From contig JALHRB010000015.1 of the NCBI GenBank assembly GCA_022841665.1, positions 1 to 64,000 on the forward strand: 64,000 nucleotides of DNA, read 5' to 3'. The stretch is from Pseudolabrys sp. (lineage in GTDB: Bacteria; Pseudomonadota; Alphaproteobacteria; Rhizobiales; Xanthobacteraceae). Within the stretch, counting starts at the first letter, position 1; every line of letters begins with the position of its first letter. The position numbers and the translations under genes were made by a program. Positions 34,079 through 42,916 of the stretch are shown here, one piece after another. The notes beneath the pieces are model-generated. The model was not told the DNA's origin. It saw only the letters and a program-made list of their open reading frames with translations, and did no database searches.

Positions 34079-35083
34079 ATGAGCCCGATCATCGACATCT
34101 ATTGCCACATCTTCCCGGAGCGCTACTTCCAGGAGATGACGCGCATCGCGCCGAAGCTGGAAAACATCGGCAAGCGCCTGCGCGGCGTCACCAAGCTGTT
34201 CGACCTCGACGCCCGCTTCAAGGAGATGGACGCCTTCGGCGACTACCGGCAGATCATCTCGCTGCCGAACCCGGCGATCGAGGACATCGCGACGCCGGCG
34301 GAGGGCCTGCAACTCGCCCGCATCGCCAACGACGCCATGGGCGAGCTGTGCCGCAAATATCCGGAGCGCTTCCCGGCCTTCGCCGCCGCGCTCTGCATGA
34401 CCGACGTGGAAGGCTCGGTGGCGGAAGCGCGCCGCGCCGTGAAGGACCTCGGCGCCCGCGGCGTGCTGCTCTACACCAACGTCGCGGGCGAACCCCTCGA
34501 CAACCCGAAATACGAGCCGATCTTTGCCGCCATGGCGGCGCTCGACCTGCCGATCTGGCTGCACCCTGTCGGCACGGCGGCGATGCCGGACTATCCGGCC
34601 GAAAAGAAATCGCGCTACGAGATGTGGTGGTGCTTCCACTGGCCCTACGAGACCTCGGTGGCCCTGGTGCGCATGGTGTTCTCGGGCCTGCTCGACCGCT
34701 ATCCGAAGCTGAAAATCGTCACCCACCATCTCGGCGGCATGATCCCCTACTTCGACGGCCGCGTCGGCAACGGGCTCATGGTGCTCGGCCAGCGCACGTC
34801 GGACGAGGATTATTCGAAAATATTGCCGTCGCTGAAGCGGCCGCACATGGACTACCTGCACGACTTCTACGCCGACACCGCCATGTTCGGCGGCGGCGTG
34901 CACGCGACGCGTTGCGGCTACGAGTTCTTCGGCGCCGACAAGGTGGTCTTCGCCACCGACACGCCCCTCGGCCCGATCGGGCCGACGATTGAGACGGTGA
35001 AAAAGCTACAGCTTGCGCCCGGGGACGAGCGCAAGCTGTTCTGCGGCAACGCCGAAACGCTGCTGAAGATGAAATTCGGCTAG
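34079..35083 (+). CDS. amidohydrolase 2 (ACMSD-like) family protein
   Basis: 334 residues. The first metal motif is D-I-Y-C-H-I-F-P; ACMSD has HxH here, so the first His is replaced by Tyr while the second is kept. Later motifs are W-L-H-P-V-G-T, V-T-H-H-L-G-G-M-I-P and F-A-T-D-T-P-L-G-P. It should be a metal-dependent decarboxylase or hydrolase acting on a small organic acid. It ends the forward operon and its stop codon overlaps that of the convergent small gene (shared CTAG). ACMSD identity is not certain. Confidence 0.88.
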   Translation: MSPIIDIYCHIFPERYFQEMTRIAPKLENIGKRLRGVTKLFDLDARFKEMDAFGDYRQIISLPNPAIEDIATPAEGLQLARIANDAMGELCRKYPERFPAFAAALCMTDVEGSVAEARRAVKDLGARGVLLYTNVAGEPLDNPKYEPIFAAMAALDLPIWLHPVGTAAMPDYPAEKKSRYEMWWCFHWPYETSVALVRMVFSGLLDRYPKLKIVTHHLGGMIPYFDGRVGNGLMVLGQRTSDEDYSKILPSLKRPHMDYLHDFYADTAMFGGGVHATRCGYEFFGADKVVFATDTPLGPIGPTIETVKKLQLAPGDERKLFCGNAETLLKMKFG

Positions 35084-35277
35084 TGCTTTTTCTTGTTCTT
35101 GGTCACGTCGGCGGCGCCGGTCGTGCCGGGATTGAAGGACGGCGGATCGCTGGCCGGGAAGCTTTCGTCGGAACTGATGACGACTTCGTCTTCCTGTTTC
35201 TCAATGCGCCCTCGCTCCTTCTCGGCTTTTTTTTCGACCGGCTTGTCTTGCCGCGGCGAATGTCCACGATTGTCCAT
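35080..35277 (-). CDS. small hydrophilic protein with FPASDPPS motif
   Basis: 65 residues, very charged, no hydrophobic segment. It contains S-S-D-E-S-F-P-A-S-D-P-P-S-F-N-P-G-T; the E-[ST]-F-P-A-S-D-P-P-[SA] motif recurs in short alphaproteobacterial proteins of unknown function. Probably intrinsically disordered. Its stop overlaps the stop of the amidohydrolase gene on the other strand. Confidence 0.75.
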   Translation of the reverse strand: MDNRGHSPRQDKPVEKKAEKERGRIEKQEDEVVISSDESFPASDPPSFNPGTTGAADVTKNKKKH

Positions 35278-35393
35278 GTGAAAACTCCCTCTTCGCGCGC
35301 GTGCGGCAAGCCGCCGCCCGCGAGTCTTGATCGGGGTATCTCTGAAAACGCGCGATCCGCAGAGAGGTTCCCATGGGGGAACCCGGCGCTCGG

Positions 35394-36011
35394 TCAGGCT
35401 GTCCGGGCAAGCACCTTGGCGCAGACCTTGAGATCGGCGACGAAGCGGCGGTACTGTGCGCGCTTGTCGGCCTCATCCTCGATGCGCAGGATGTAGGAAG
35501 GATGGATAGTCGCCAACATACGACCTCCGTTGGCCAGATCGACGATCCGACCGCGCACCTTGTTGATTGCCAGCGGACGACCGGCAACGCTGCGCAACGC
35601 GGTGGCGCCGAGCGCGACGACGATCGACGGTTTCACCAGCTTCCTCTCGATGTCGAGCCACCAGTGGCAGCGGTCGATCTCATAGGCGTTCGGGCGCTTG
35701 TGCAGACGGCGCTTGCCGCGCGGTTCGAACTTGAAGTGCTTGACGGCATTCGTGATGAACACGTCACCGCGCGCCAGGCCGGCTTCGGCCAGCGCCTTGT
35801 CCAGCACGCCGCCTGCCGGTCCGACAAAGGGACGGCCCTGCTTGTCTTCCTGGTCGCCCGGCTGCTCGCCGACCAGCATGAGGCGCGCCCGCGCCGGCCC
35901 TACGCCGGGCACCGCCTGCGTGGCGTTCTTGTAGAGCGGGCAGCGCGTGCAGGCGTTCTCCGCCGCGCGCAGCGCCTTGTGCGAGCGGATGTCGGGCAGC
36001 GGCTTGTCCAT
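35394..36011 (-). CDS. UdgX-like uracil-DNA glycosylase superfamily protein
   Basis: 205 residues. N-terminal cysteines of a [4Fe-4S] cluster (A-C-T-R-C-P-L-Y) precede motif A G-E-Q-P-G-D-Q-E-D, then N-A-V-K-H-F-K-F-E and the loop G-K-R-R-L-H-K-R-P, and motif B H-P-S-Y-I-L-R. The G-E-Q-P-G-D-Q-E-D and K-R-R-[IL]-H features are those of UdgX, which excises uracil and stays covalently bound to the DNA through the loop His. The start at 36011 begins the family sequence. It stands alone between catabolic genes. Confidence 0.9.
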   Translation of the reverse strand: MDKPLPDIRSHKALRAAENACTRCPLYKNATQAVPGVGPARARLMLVGEQPGDQEDKQGRPFVGPAGGVLDKALAEAGLARGDVFITNAVKHFKFEPRGKRRLHKRPNAYEIDRCHWWLDIERKLVKPSIVVALGATALRSVAGRPLAINKVRGRIVDLANGGRMLATIHPSYILRIEDEADKRAQYRRFVADLKVCAKVLARTA

Positions 36012-36125
36012 CGCGCGGTCTCCCTTCGTGCGGGAACGGCTGCGGGCGGGGGGGCGTTCCCAGCCTAGCATTGACGGGCGGGCATTGCTGCTGTTGGGTC
36101 GGGACGAACGGCCGGGGGGACTGCA

Positions 36126-37100
36126 ATGCTTCGCACGGCGATCTGCGGTGCTGGACACTGGGGTACGCGGCTCATCGAGTCGGTGCAGGGCAAGAGCGGG
36201 AAGGTCCGCTTCACTCAGGCCGTCACGCGCGACCCGGCCGGCAAGCGCGCGCTGGCCGAGCGTTTCGGGCTGGCGCTGACGAGCGACTATGCGGCGGTGC
36301 TTGCCGACGCGAGCATCGACGCCGTAGTGCTGGCCACGCCGCACTCGCAGCATGCGGCCGAGATCGCCGCCGCAGCCAAGGCCGGCAAGCACGTTTTCGT
36401 GGAGAAGCCGTTCACCCTCACCCGCAAAGACGCCGAAGCGGCTATCGCCGCCTGCAAGGCTGCCGGCGTCACGCTGGCCGTCGGCTTCAACCGCCGTTAC
36501 GCGCCGGCCTATGCGGATATGGTGCGCCGGATCGCGGCGGGACAGATCGGCAAGGTGCGCCACATCGAAGGCCAGTTCTCCGGGCCAGCGAGCTACCAGA
36601 CCGAGCCCGGCAACTGGCGCTCCAACCAGACCGAGAGCCCCGGCGGCGCCATGACTGCGCGCGGCGTGCACGTCGTGGACAGCATGGTGCATATCGCCGG
36701 ACCGGTCGAAACCGTGTTCGCCTTCAGCGAGAAGCAGCAGCACACAATCGACGTCGATGACACGACCGCGTGTCTGTTCCGCTTCGCCGGCGGCGTCACC
36801 GGCACGCTCGGCACGCTGCATGCGGCCAGCGCCTTCTACCGCATCCATGTCTTCGGCGCGCAAGGCGCGCTGGAAATGCGCGGCGAGACCGAGCTACTCG
36901 TGTCCGATCTCAAGGGCAATGTCGAGCGCGTGACTTTTCCAGCCATCGACAAGGAGCGCGCCGAACTGGAAGCCTTTGCCGACGCGGTGGCGGCGGGCAC
37001 GGGGTTCGTCATTGCGCCGACGGAGATCGTCAACACCGTCGCGGTAACGGAGGCGGTGGTGGCGTCGGCGAGAAGCGGCAAGGCGGTGGCGATCGGTTAG
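36126..37100 (+). CDS. Gfo/Idh/MocA family oxidoreductase
   Basis: 324 residues. N-terminal Rossmann motif C-G-A-G-H-W-G-T-R-L, then V-F-V-E-K-P-F-T-L with the family EKP motif, and the C-terminal substrate domain with G-A-M-T-A-R-G-V-H-V-V-D-S-M. It oxidises or reduces a sugar, cyclitol or related hydroxyl with NAD(P). It stands alone on the plus strand between the UdgX gene and the repeat at 37101, facing the ThDP-enzyme operon. Confidence 0.92.
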   Translation: MLRTAICGAGHWGTRLIESVQGKSGKVRFTQAVTRDPAGKRALAERFGLALTSDYAAVLADASIDAVVLATPHSQHAAEIAAAAKAGKHVFVEKPFTLTRKDAEAAIAACKAAGVTLAVGFNRRYAPAYADMVRRIAAGQIGKVRHIEGQFSGPASYQTEPGNWRSNQTESPGGAMTARGVHVVDSMVHIAGPVETVFAFSEKQQHTIDVDDTTACLFRFAGGVTGTLGTLHAASAFYRIHVFGAQGALEMRGETELLVSDLKGNVERVTFPAIDKERAELEAFADAVAAGTGFVIAPTEIVNTVAVTEAVVASARSGKAVAIG

Positions 37101-37236
37101 CACGTGCCCCGGACGCGATGCAGCACGAGCCGCAGGCGAAGTGATGCATCGCAGATCCGGGACCCAGCTTGATCGAGGTCCCGGGTCTGCAGCGCACCGT
37201 TCACTTCGTTCGCGCTGCGCTGCGCCCGGGACACGG
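37101..37236. repeat. complex palindromic extragenic repeat between convergent genes
   Basis: The outer arms GTGCCCCGG...CCCGGGACAC and inner TCCGGGACC...GGTCCCGG and TGATGCATCGCAG-type segments make nested inverted repeats. It lies just beyond the 3' ends of two convergent genes and may act as a terminator in both directions. Confidence 0.65.
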
Positions 37237-37241
37237 GAGCT

Positions 37242-39131
37242 CTACAAATCCTGCCTGATCCACTCGCCCTGCACGTCGGCGCACCAGTTGCCGACGTTCC
37301 ACTGGCCCCAGGCGCCCAGGCCGCCGCGCTCGTCCGGGCCGCTGTAGACCGGCACGTGCACCACGCAGAGGCCGGGATAGGCCTGTGCCGCCGTGAGCGC
37401 GGCGCGCAAGGCGGCGGCATCGTCGCCGCCGAACACGGCCTTCACGCCTTTCACCGCGCCGGCGAGCTGGACATAGTCCACCGCCACGCGGTCGTTGGTG
37501 CGGAATTCGCGGTTGTACTGCGCGAGTTGAAGGCCGGTGATGGCGGCCATGCGGCGGTTGTCCAAGATCACGATCATGCCGCGCACGCCGTGCTCAACCG
37601 CGTCGATCAGCACCTGCGGGTTCATCATGAACGAGCCGTCGCCGGTGAAGGCGATATTGTAGCGCGGGTTGGCGACGTGCGCCGAGCCGAGCAGCGCGCT
37701 CACCGCGAAGCCCATGTAGGACGCGCCCGATTCGGTGAAGGTGTCGCCGGTGCGGTCGTCCTCGACGATCTGGAAGCCGTTGGCCTGCACGTCGCCGGCG
37801 TCGAAGAACTTGGCGGCGCCGATTTGCTTGGCGAAATCGGCGACGATCTTGATGGCGGCGGGCTGGGCCAGCACCGGCCGGCCCCAGACCTTATCTTGAA
37901 GCGGCGGACATTCGAAGCGCGTCCGCTTGTAGTCCGCCCATTCCTTCTTCTTGGCGGCGCAGGCCTCTAACCAGGCGCGCTTGTTGGCGTTCGCTTTCGC
38001 AGATTCGAGTTTGGCGGCCAGGCGCTCGGCGACCGCCGAGATATCGCCCACCAGCGCGGTCGTGTTGTTGTAGTGCAGCGCGTCGGCGAGATCGCCATTA
38101 ATGTTGATGACGGCCTTGGCGTTCTTGTAGCCGATGCCGGAGCAATCGGCCTGGCACACGGCGCGCGAGCCGATGACGATCAGGAGCTCGGCCTCGGCCA
38201 TCGCATGGTTGCCGCTGATCGAGCCTTTGGAGCCGCCGACATGCATGTTCTGCGCATGCGCGTCGGGCAGCACCCCGGTCGAGCCCGGAGAGAGCACCAC
38301 CGCCGCGCCGGCGGCTTCCGCCAGCCGGCGGATGGCGGAATCGTGCGTGCGCGTACCACCGCCAGCCTTGATGGCGACCTTTTGCGCCTTGGCGATGAGA
38401 TCGGCGGCTTCCTCAAGCGCGGCATCGTCGGCGGGCACGAGCTTCGGCAACGCCGGCTTGGTCGGCAGCGCGGCCAGATTGACGGTGACCCGCGCCGGCT
38501 GGGTGTTGAGCGGCAGCAGAAGAAAGAACGGGCCGGCGCGGTAGGGGTGGTTCACGCACAGCGCGCCGCGGCGCAGCGCGTCGCGCAAGCCTTCCGGCGT
38601 GTGCAGCACGTAGGACTGGCCGAGCACGGCGGTCATGCGGCCAAACAGGCCCTGCTCCTCCTTCGGCACCTGCTGCATGTTGTAGCCTTCGCCGAAGGTC
38701 GTTTCGTCGCCGTAGATGTGATAGACGCCGACACCGTTCGAGGCCGCCGCCAGCGAGCCGGCGAAGGCCTGCATGGCGCCGGGCCCGATCGAGGTCACCA
38801 CCGCGGACGTCTCACCGTATTGCCAGCGCAGCGCGGTGGCGGCATGCGCCATCTCCACCTCGTTGCGGCAATTGATCGTGCGAGTGGCGCCCTCCTCCTC
38901 ATAGATGCGCAGCACCTCGCCGAGATCGGTCGAGCCGTGGCCGAAGATGGCGAAATACTTGCGCACGCCCTGCTTCATGAGGCCGAGCACCAGCGCTTCG
39001 GACAGCGTGGTTTCGACCAGCTTCGGCAGCGCGCCCGCTGCCAGCGCCTGCTCGACACCGCCGGCCTTGGCGAGCGCGCGCGCGCGGGCGCGCATGGCGG
39101 CGGACGGATCGGTCTTGCTGGGATCGAGCAT
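37242..39131 (-). CDS. thiamine-diphosphate enzyme, IolD/cyclohexane-1,2-dione hydrolase type
   Basis: 629 residues. The Pyr domain has the conserved Glu in N-C-R-N-E-V-E-M-A-H-A-A-T-A-L-R and S-I-G-P-G-A-M-Q-A-F-A-G; the PP domain has the ThDP/Mg motif F-T-G-D-G-S-F-M-M-N-P ... I-V-I-L-D-N. An early region A-L-V-L-G-L-M-K-Q-G-V-R-K-Y-F-A-I-F-G-H-G-S resembles IolD, which cleaves a cyclic triketone in inositol breakdown, and cyclohexane-1,2-dione hydrolase. It probably opens a cyclic diketone or cleaves an alpha-keto C-C bond. Last gene of the operon; the start overlaps the hydrolase stop (TGATG). Confidence 0.87.
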   Translation of the reverse strand: MLDPSKTDPSAAMRARARALAKAGGVEQALAAGALPKLVETTLSEALVLGLMKQGVRKYFAIFGHGSTDLGEVLRIYEEEGATRTINCRNEVEMAHAATALRWQYGETSAVVTSIGPGAMQAFAGSLAAASNGVGVYHIYGDETTFGEGYNMQQVPKEEQGLFGRMTAVLGQSYVLHTPEGLRDALRRGALCVNHPYRAGPFFLLLPLNTQPARVTVNLAALPTKPALPKLVPADDAALEEAADLIAKAQKVAIKAGGGTRTHDSAIRRLAEAAGAAVVLSPGSTGVLPDAHAQNMHVGGSKGSISGNHAMAEAELLIVIGSRAVCQADCSGIGYKNAKAVININGDLADALHYNNTTALVGDISAVAERLAAKLESAKANANKRAWLEACAAKKKEWADYKRTRFECPPLQDKVWGRPVLAQPAAIKIVADFAKQIGAAKFFDAGDVQANGFQIVEDDRTGDTFTESGASYMGFAVSALLGSAHVANPRYNIAFTGDGSFMMNPQVLIDAVEHGVRGMIVILDNRRMAAITGLQLAQYNREFRTNDRVAVDYVQLAGAVKGVKAVFGGDDAAALRAALTAAQAYPGLCVVHVPVYSGPDERGGLGAWGQWNVGNWCADVQGEWIRQDL

Positions 39132-39934
39132 CAGGCCCTCCCTTCGTGTTCGCGCAAGAAGCTGTCGACGATCGGATTCCACTCCTGCCAATGGCGGCGA
39201 TAGGAGTAGTGACCGCCCTCCTCGACGATGACGAGCTTAGAACCTTTGACCGCCTTGTGCAGGTCTTCCGACTGGTAGACCGGCACGGTGGCGTCGTCGC
39301 GCGTGCCGATAATCAGCGACGGATTTTTGATCTTGTGAAGGTCGGCGGTGCGGTCGTGGGTCAGCGTCATGTCGAGCCGGCCGGCCAGCACCTCGACCGG
39401 CGCCACGGTCTTGAGCGCACGCCGCTCCAGCTCCATGACCTTGTCGAGGTCGTAGCGGAACTGCATGGCGCCATTGGTGAACAGCGAGGACACCTTGACG
39501 TATTCCTCCGGCCCATAGGACAGCGCGATGCGCTTGCGCGTCATCTGCACGCGCGTGATGTATTCGTCGGCCTTCACCCAGGTGTTGGAGAAGACGCAGC
39601 AGTTGAGGCGGTCGGGGTAGTCGATGGCCAGATTCTGCAGCACACAGCCGCCGGTCGAGGTGCCCGCCACGTGCGCCTTGTCGACGCCGAGCTTGTCCAA
39701 AAGCGCGACGGCGTCGCGCGCGATCGCTTGCGTCGAGTAGGAGTCCTTCGGCTTGTCGCTGTCGCCGGTGCCGCGGTGGTCGAAGGCGATGCAGCGATAG
39801 CGCCTGGAGAATTCCGCCATCTGGAATTCCCAGGCATTGAGCAGGCCGACGAGCCCCGGAATGAACAGGAAAGCCGGACCCTGCCCGCGCTCCTCGTAGT
39901 TCAATGTGATGTGACCGACGTCGATGCGGGCCAT
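39131..39934 (-). CDS. alpha/beta hydrolase
   Basis: 267 residues. Oxyanion segment F-I-P-G-L-V-G, nucleophile elbow G-T-S-T-G-G with Ser near residue 92, acid in G-T-R-D-D-A-T-V-P and catalytic His in E-E-G-G-H-Y-S-Y. All three triad residues are present. It is like carbon-carbon or ester/lactone hydrolases of ring-cleavage pathways; substrate not predictable. It overlaps the ThDP-enzyme gene and lies 4 bases from the Gfo/Idh/MocA gene. Confidence 0.92.
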   Translation of the reverse strand: MARIDVGHITLNYEERGQGPAFLFIPGLVGLLNAWEFQMAEFSRRYRCIAFDHRGTGDSDKPKDSYSTQAIARDAVALLDKLGVDKAHVAGTSTGGCVLQNLAIDYPDRLNCCVFSNTWVKADEYITRVQMTRKRIALSYGPEEYVKVSSLFTNGAMQFRYDLDKVMELERRALKTVAPVEVLAGRLDMTLTHDRTADLHKIKNPSLIIGTRDDATVPVYQSEDLHKAVKGSKLVIVEEGGHYSYRRHWQEWNPIVDSFLREHEGRA

Positions 39935-39938
39935 CGCG

Positions 39939-40943
39939 CTATTCCCCGCTCTTGAGGATCTCGTCGACGTCGACGGCGCGGCCCTCGCGCGCGCTGCGCA
40001 CGCCGGCCTTGATCACCGCCAGATTGCGCGAGGCCCAGAAGGCGTCGGTTTCCGGCGACCCGCCGTTGCGCACGCAGGCGACGAACTCGTCCAATTCCTC
40101 GCGGATGGCGTCGTTCTTCTCGGTCGCGACCGGCTTCGGCTTGTCTTCGCCGCGCTTGAGGTGGCGCAGACCGTTGAACAGGTCGTAATAGGCGCTGGCT
40201 TCCTTGCCGTAGATGTTCATCATGTAATATTCGGAGGCCGAGGCGTAGGACGCGGTCAGGTTCGAAATCGCGCCGTTCTCGTGCTCGAGGATCAGGTTCG
40301 CCACGTCCGGATTGTCGCCCGGCAGCACGAGCTGGTTCGACATGCCCGACACGCGCTTGACCTTGCCCATCAGCATTTCCAGCACGTCGACATAGTGGAT
40401 GCCGATCTGCAGCATCACGCCGCCCGGCATGCCGGAGGCCTGATAGCGCCAGGACGACAGGTCGATCTTGCCGAGACGGTCGCGGCTGATATTGGCCTCG
40501 GCCTGCACCAGCTTGCCGAAGCGGCCAGCGTCAATCTCGCTCTTGATCCAGCGGAAGTGGCTTTCGCGCCGGCGCTGATAGCCGAGCGCCAGCACGATGC
40601 CGGCCTTTTTGCCGATGCGCGCGATCTCCATGCCTTCGGCCACCGTGTTGGCGATCGGCTTGTCGAGGAAGACGTGCTTGCCAGCGTCCGCCGCCTGCCG
40701 CGTCGTCTCAAGATGCACGCCGTTCGGCGTGGTGTTGATGATGGCCTCGATGGACCGGTCCTCGAGGATCGCCTCATAACTTTCGGCCTGCGCGCAGCCG
40801 TATTTCTTGGCGAAGGCCGCGCGCTTCTCCGGCGAGCGGGTGTAGCAGGTCGCAATGTCAAAACGGTCGGACCGCTTGCAGGCATCCGCCAGCACGTCCG
40901 ACCACCAGCCGATCCCGAGGACGGCAACACGCAAAGGCTTCAT
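39939..40943 (-). CDS. Gfo/Idh/MocA family oxidoreductase
   Basis: 334 residues. Rossmann motif L-G-I-G-W-W-S-D (GxGWW instead of GxGxxG), and V-F-L-D-K-P-I-A-N-T where the family EKP is DKP. The catalytic-region motif G-G-V-M-L-Q-I-G-I-H-Y-V-D-V-L-E-M has the conserved D-x-x-x-H position altered to G-I-H-Y-V-D. It oxidises a cyclic or sugar hydroxyl with NAD(P). The start at 40943 is the ATG; a GTG two codons before is possible. Within the minus-strand operon. Confidence 0.92.
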   Translation of the reverse strand: MKPLRVAVLGIGWWSDVLADACKRSDRFDIATCYTRSPEKRAAFAKKYGCAQAESYEAILEDRSIEAIINTTPNGVHLETTRQAADAGKHVFLDKPIANTVAEGMEIARIGKKAGIVLALGYQRRRESHFRWIKSEIDAGRFGKLVQAEANISRDRLGKIDLSSWRYQASGMPGGVMLQIGIHYVDVLEMLMGKVKRVSGMSNQLVLPGDNPDVANLILEHENGAISNLTASYASASEYYMMNIYGKEASAYYDLFNGLRHLKRGEDKPKPVATEKNDAIREELDEFVACVRNGGSPETDAFWASRNLAVIKAGVRSAREGRAVDVDEILKSGE

Positions 40944-41020
40944 TGGCACGCTTTTCTTCTGTTTGGACGAAATGCACCGCCGCGAAGGTCACATCGCGGC
41001 GGTGCGGGATGGGTGAAGTC

Positions 41021-42007
41021 TCAGTTCGGCTTGGACGACGCGGCCGCCTCCTTCAGGATCGGCGCCCAGCGCGGAATGTCGGAGGCCACCGTCTTGCGCA
41101 GGAATTCCGGCCCGCGCTCGGCCTTCGGCGGCACGGTGCCGCCGAGCTTGCCCAGCCGCTCCGCCGTCACCGGATCGTCGAGTGTCTTGTCGAGCGCGTC
41201 GGCAAGCTTGGCCACGATCTCCTTCGGCGTGCCCTTCGGGGCATAGATGCCACTCCAGATGTTGAGTTGGAAGCTGTCCAGGCCGGCTTCCTTGGCGGTC
41301 GGCACGTTCGGGATCACCGACAGCCTGTTCGGTCCGGCGAGGACCATGCCTTTGACCTTCTCGCCCTGGATGGCCGCCACCATGACGACCGCCTGCTCGC
41401 AGGCGATGTCGATGTGTCCGCCCATCAGGTCGTTCATGCCGGGACCCATGCCGCGATAGGCCACCATCGTCGGCTTGATGCCGGCGACGTCGTTGAACAT
41501 CAGGCACGCCATGTGCGAGGTGCCGCCGACGCCGCCATGCGCCTGCTTCAGGTCCGGGCCCTTCTGCTTCGCGTAGGCGATGAATTCCTTGATGTCCTTG
41601 ACCGGAATGTTCTTGTTGATGGAGACGGCCGCCGGCGCGTTGGCCGACATGCCGATCGGCTCGAAGTCCTTGTTCGAGTCGTATTTCAGGTTCGGGTAGA
41701 AGGTCGGCGCCGCGATGATGGTGCCCATGCTGGCGGCAAACAGCGTATAGCCATCCGGCTTCGCCTCCGCCGCACGTGTCGCGCCGACCGTACCGCCGGC
41801 GCCGGCAACGTTCTCGATCACGATGGTCTGGCCGAGATGCTTGCTCATGCCCTCGGCCGCGATGCGCGCGACGATGTCGCTTGGGCCGCCCGGCGGGAAC
41901 GGCACGATCACCACGATGTTGTGGCTGGGATAGGTCTGCGCCTGCGCGGCGCCGGCCAACAGGGCGGCGGCGGCAAACGTCGTCAACAAGCCTGCTGTCT
42001 TCCTCAT
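41021..42007 (-). CDS. tripartite tricarboxylate transporter (Bug/TctC) solute-binding protein
   Basis: 328 residues. Signal peptide MRKTAGLLTTFAAAALLAGAAQAQ, then I-V-P-F-P-P-G-G-P-S-D-I-V-A-R, G-A-G-G-T-V-G-A-T-R-A-A-E-A-K-P-D-G-Y-T-L and A-Y-R-G-M-G-P-G-M-N-D-L-M-G-G. It is the only Bug protein of the window inside a catabolic operon, so it probably captures the operon's substrate, a carboxylated compound. No TctA/TctB membrane subunits are encoded with it. Confidence 0.94.
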   Translation of the reverse strand: MRKTAGLLTTFAAAALLAGAAQAQTYPSHNIVVIVPFPPGGPSDIVARIAAEGMSKHLGQTIVIENVAGAGGTVGATRAAEAKPDGYTLFAASMGTIIAAPTFYPNLKYDSNKDFEPIGMSANAPAAVSINKNIPVKDIKEFIAYAKQKGPDLKQAHGGVGGTSHMACLMFNDVAGIKPTMVAYRGMGPGMNDLMGGHIDIACEQAVVMVAAIQGEKVKGMVLAGPNRLSVIPNVPTAKEAGLDSFQLNIWSGIYAPKGTPKEIVAKLADALDKTLDDPVTAERLGKLGGTVPPKAERGPEFLRKTVASDIPRWAPILKEAAASSKPN

Positions 42008-42036
42008 TGCTCCCTCCCCTTTTACTCGTTTGTTTT

Positions 42037-42903
42037 CTAGAGCTTCAGTTCGCTTCCAATTGACTTGCTTCGGACCAGGGCCTCGAAATGGGCGTCGTCA
42101 TGGGTCACCAGCATGGTCACGTTGGGCTCATTACGCAACACGCCATTGAGCCAGCGCAACTGGCCGATGACGGCGGGCACGTCCTCCTTCACCCAGGGCG
42201 CCGCCTTGCCTTTGACCTGGCGGATATTCTCCATGACCCAGCCGACGTCGACGCTGTCGAGGATTTCGCGGCCGTCGGCGAGAGCGACATAGACCATCTG
42301 GTGATCAACGCTGTGGCCGTGCGCCTTGATCAGCACCATGCCGGGGGCGATCGGATGGTACTCACCGTAGTCGAAAATATTCAGCCGGTTCACCTGTTCC
42401 GCCGTCATGGCGAGATGCGGCTTGTGCGGCGTATTCAAAAGACATCGAGCGGTTGCCACGCTGACGAATGTTTTGCGCGCCAGCGCATCGTAGTTGGCTG
42501 CGCGTGTGACCCCGGCAACATGGTCGGCGTGAAAATGCGTAAGCACGATCATGCGCGCGGCATCGAGCGCGCGTTGGAGCTTGGCGAACTGGTCGGGAAA
42601 ATAAGGCTCGCGCTTGTCGGGCGTCGAGAAGCTGTCGTGCGTCTCCTGATCGAGTCCGGCGTCGATCATCACGGTGCCGTCCGGATAGACCACCTGAAAG
42701 GCCGTGCGCGGCATGGTGATGGGGCGGTCATCGCCGCCCTCGATCACGAAACGGTTGGGACGGATAGAGGCGGCAACGCGGATGCCATTGACGGCGACCG
42801 GCTTCGCCCCGGGCATGAGATGGGCGAGGCGGCGGATGTCGTAAAGGTCGGCCGTGAACGGCACCTCCCGAACCGCACTCGCCACCGCTTCGACCGCACT
42901 CAT
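42037..42903 (-). CDS. metallo-beta-lactamase-fold hydrolase
   Basis: 288 residues. The Zn motif is L-T-H-F-H-A-D-H-V-A-G (HxHxDH) near residue 125, with later metal residues in G-H-S-V-D-H-Q-M-V and L-V-T-H-D-D-A-H-F. The N-terminal segment includes G-T-V-M-I-D-A-G-L-D. It resembles quorum-quenching lactonase-type MBL proteins, so opening a lactone intermediate is plausible. 13 bases separate it from the molybdopterin gene upstream; it belongs to the same operon. Confidence 0.92.
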   Translation of the reverse strand: MSAVEAVASAVREVPFTADLYDIRRLAHLMPGAKPVAVNGIRVAASIRPNRFVIEGGDDRPITMPRTAFQVVYPDGTVMIDAGLDQETHDSFSTPDKREPYFPDQFAKLQRALDAARMIVLTHFHADHVAGVTRAANYDALARKTFVSVATARCLLNTPHKPHLAMTAEQVNRLNIFDYGEYHPIAPGMVLIKAHGHSVDHQMVYVALADGREILDSVDVGWVMENIRQVKGKAAPWVKEDVPAVIGQLRWLNGVLRNEPNVTMLVTHDDAHFEALVRSKSIGSELKL

Positions 42904-42916
42904 ACACGACTCTCGT

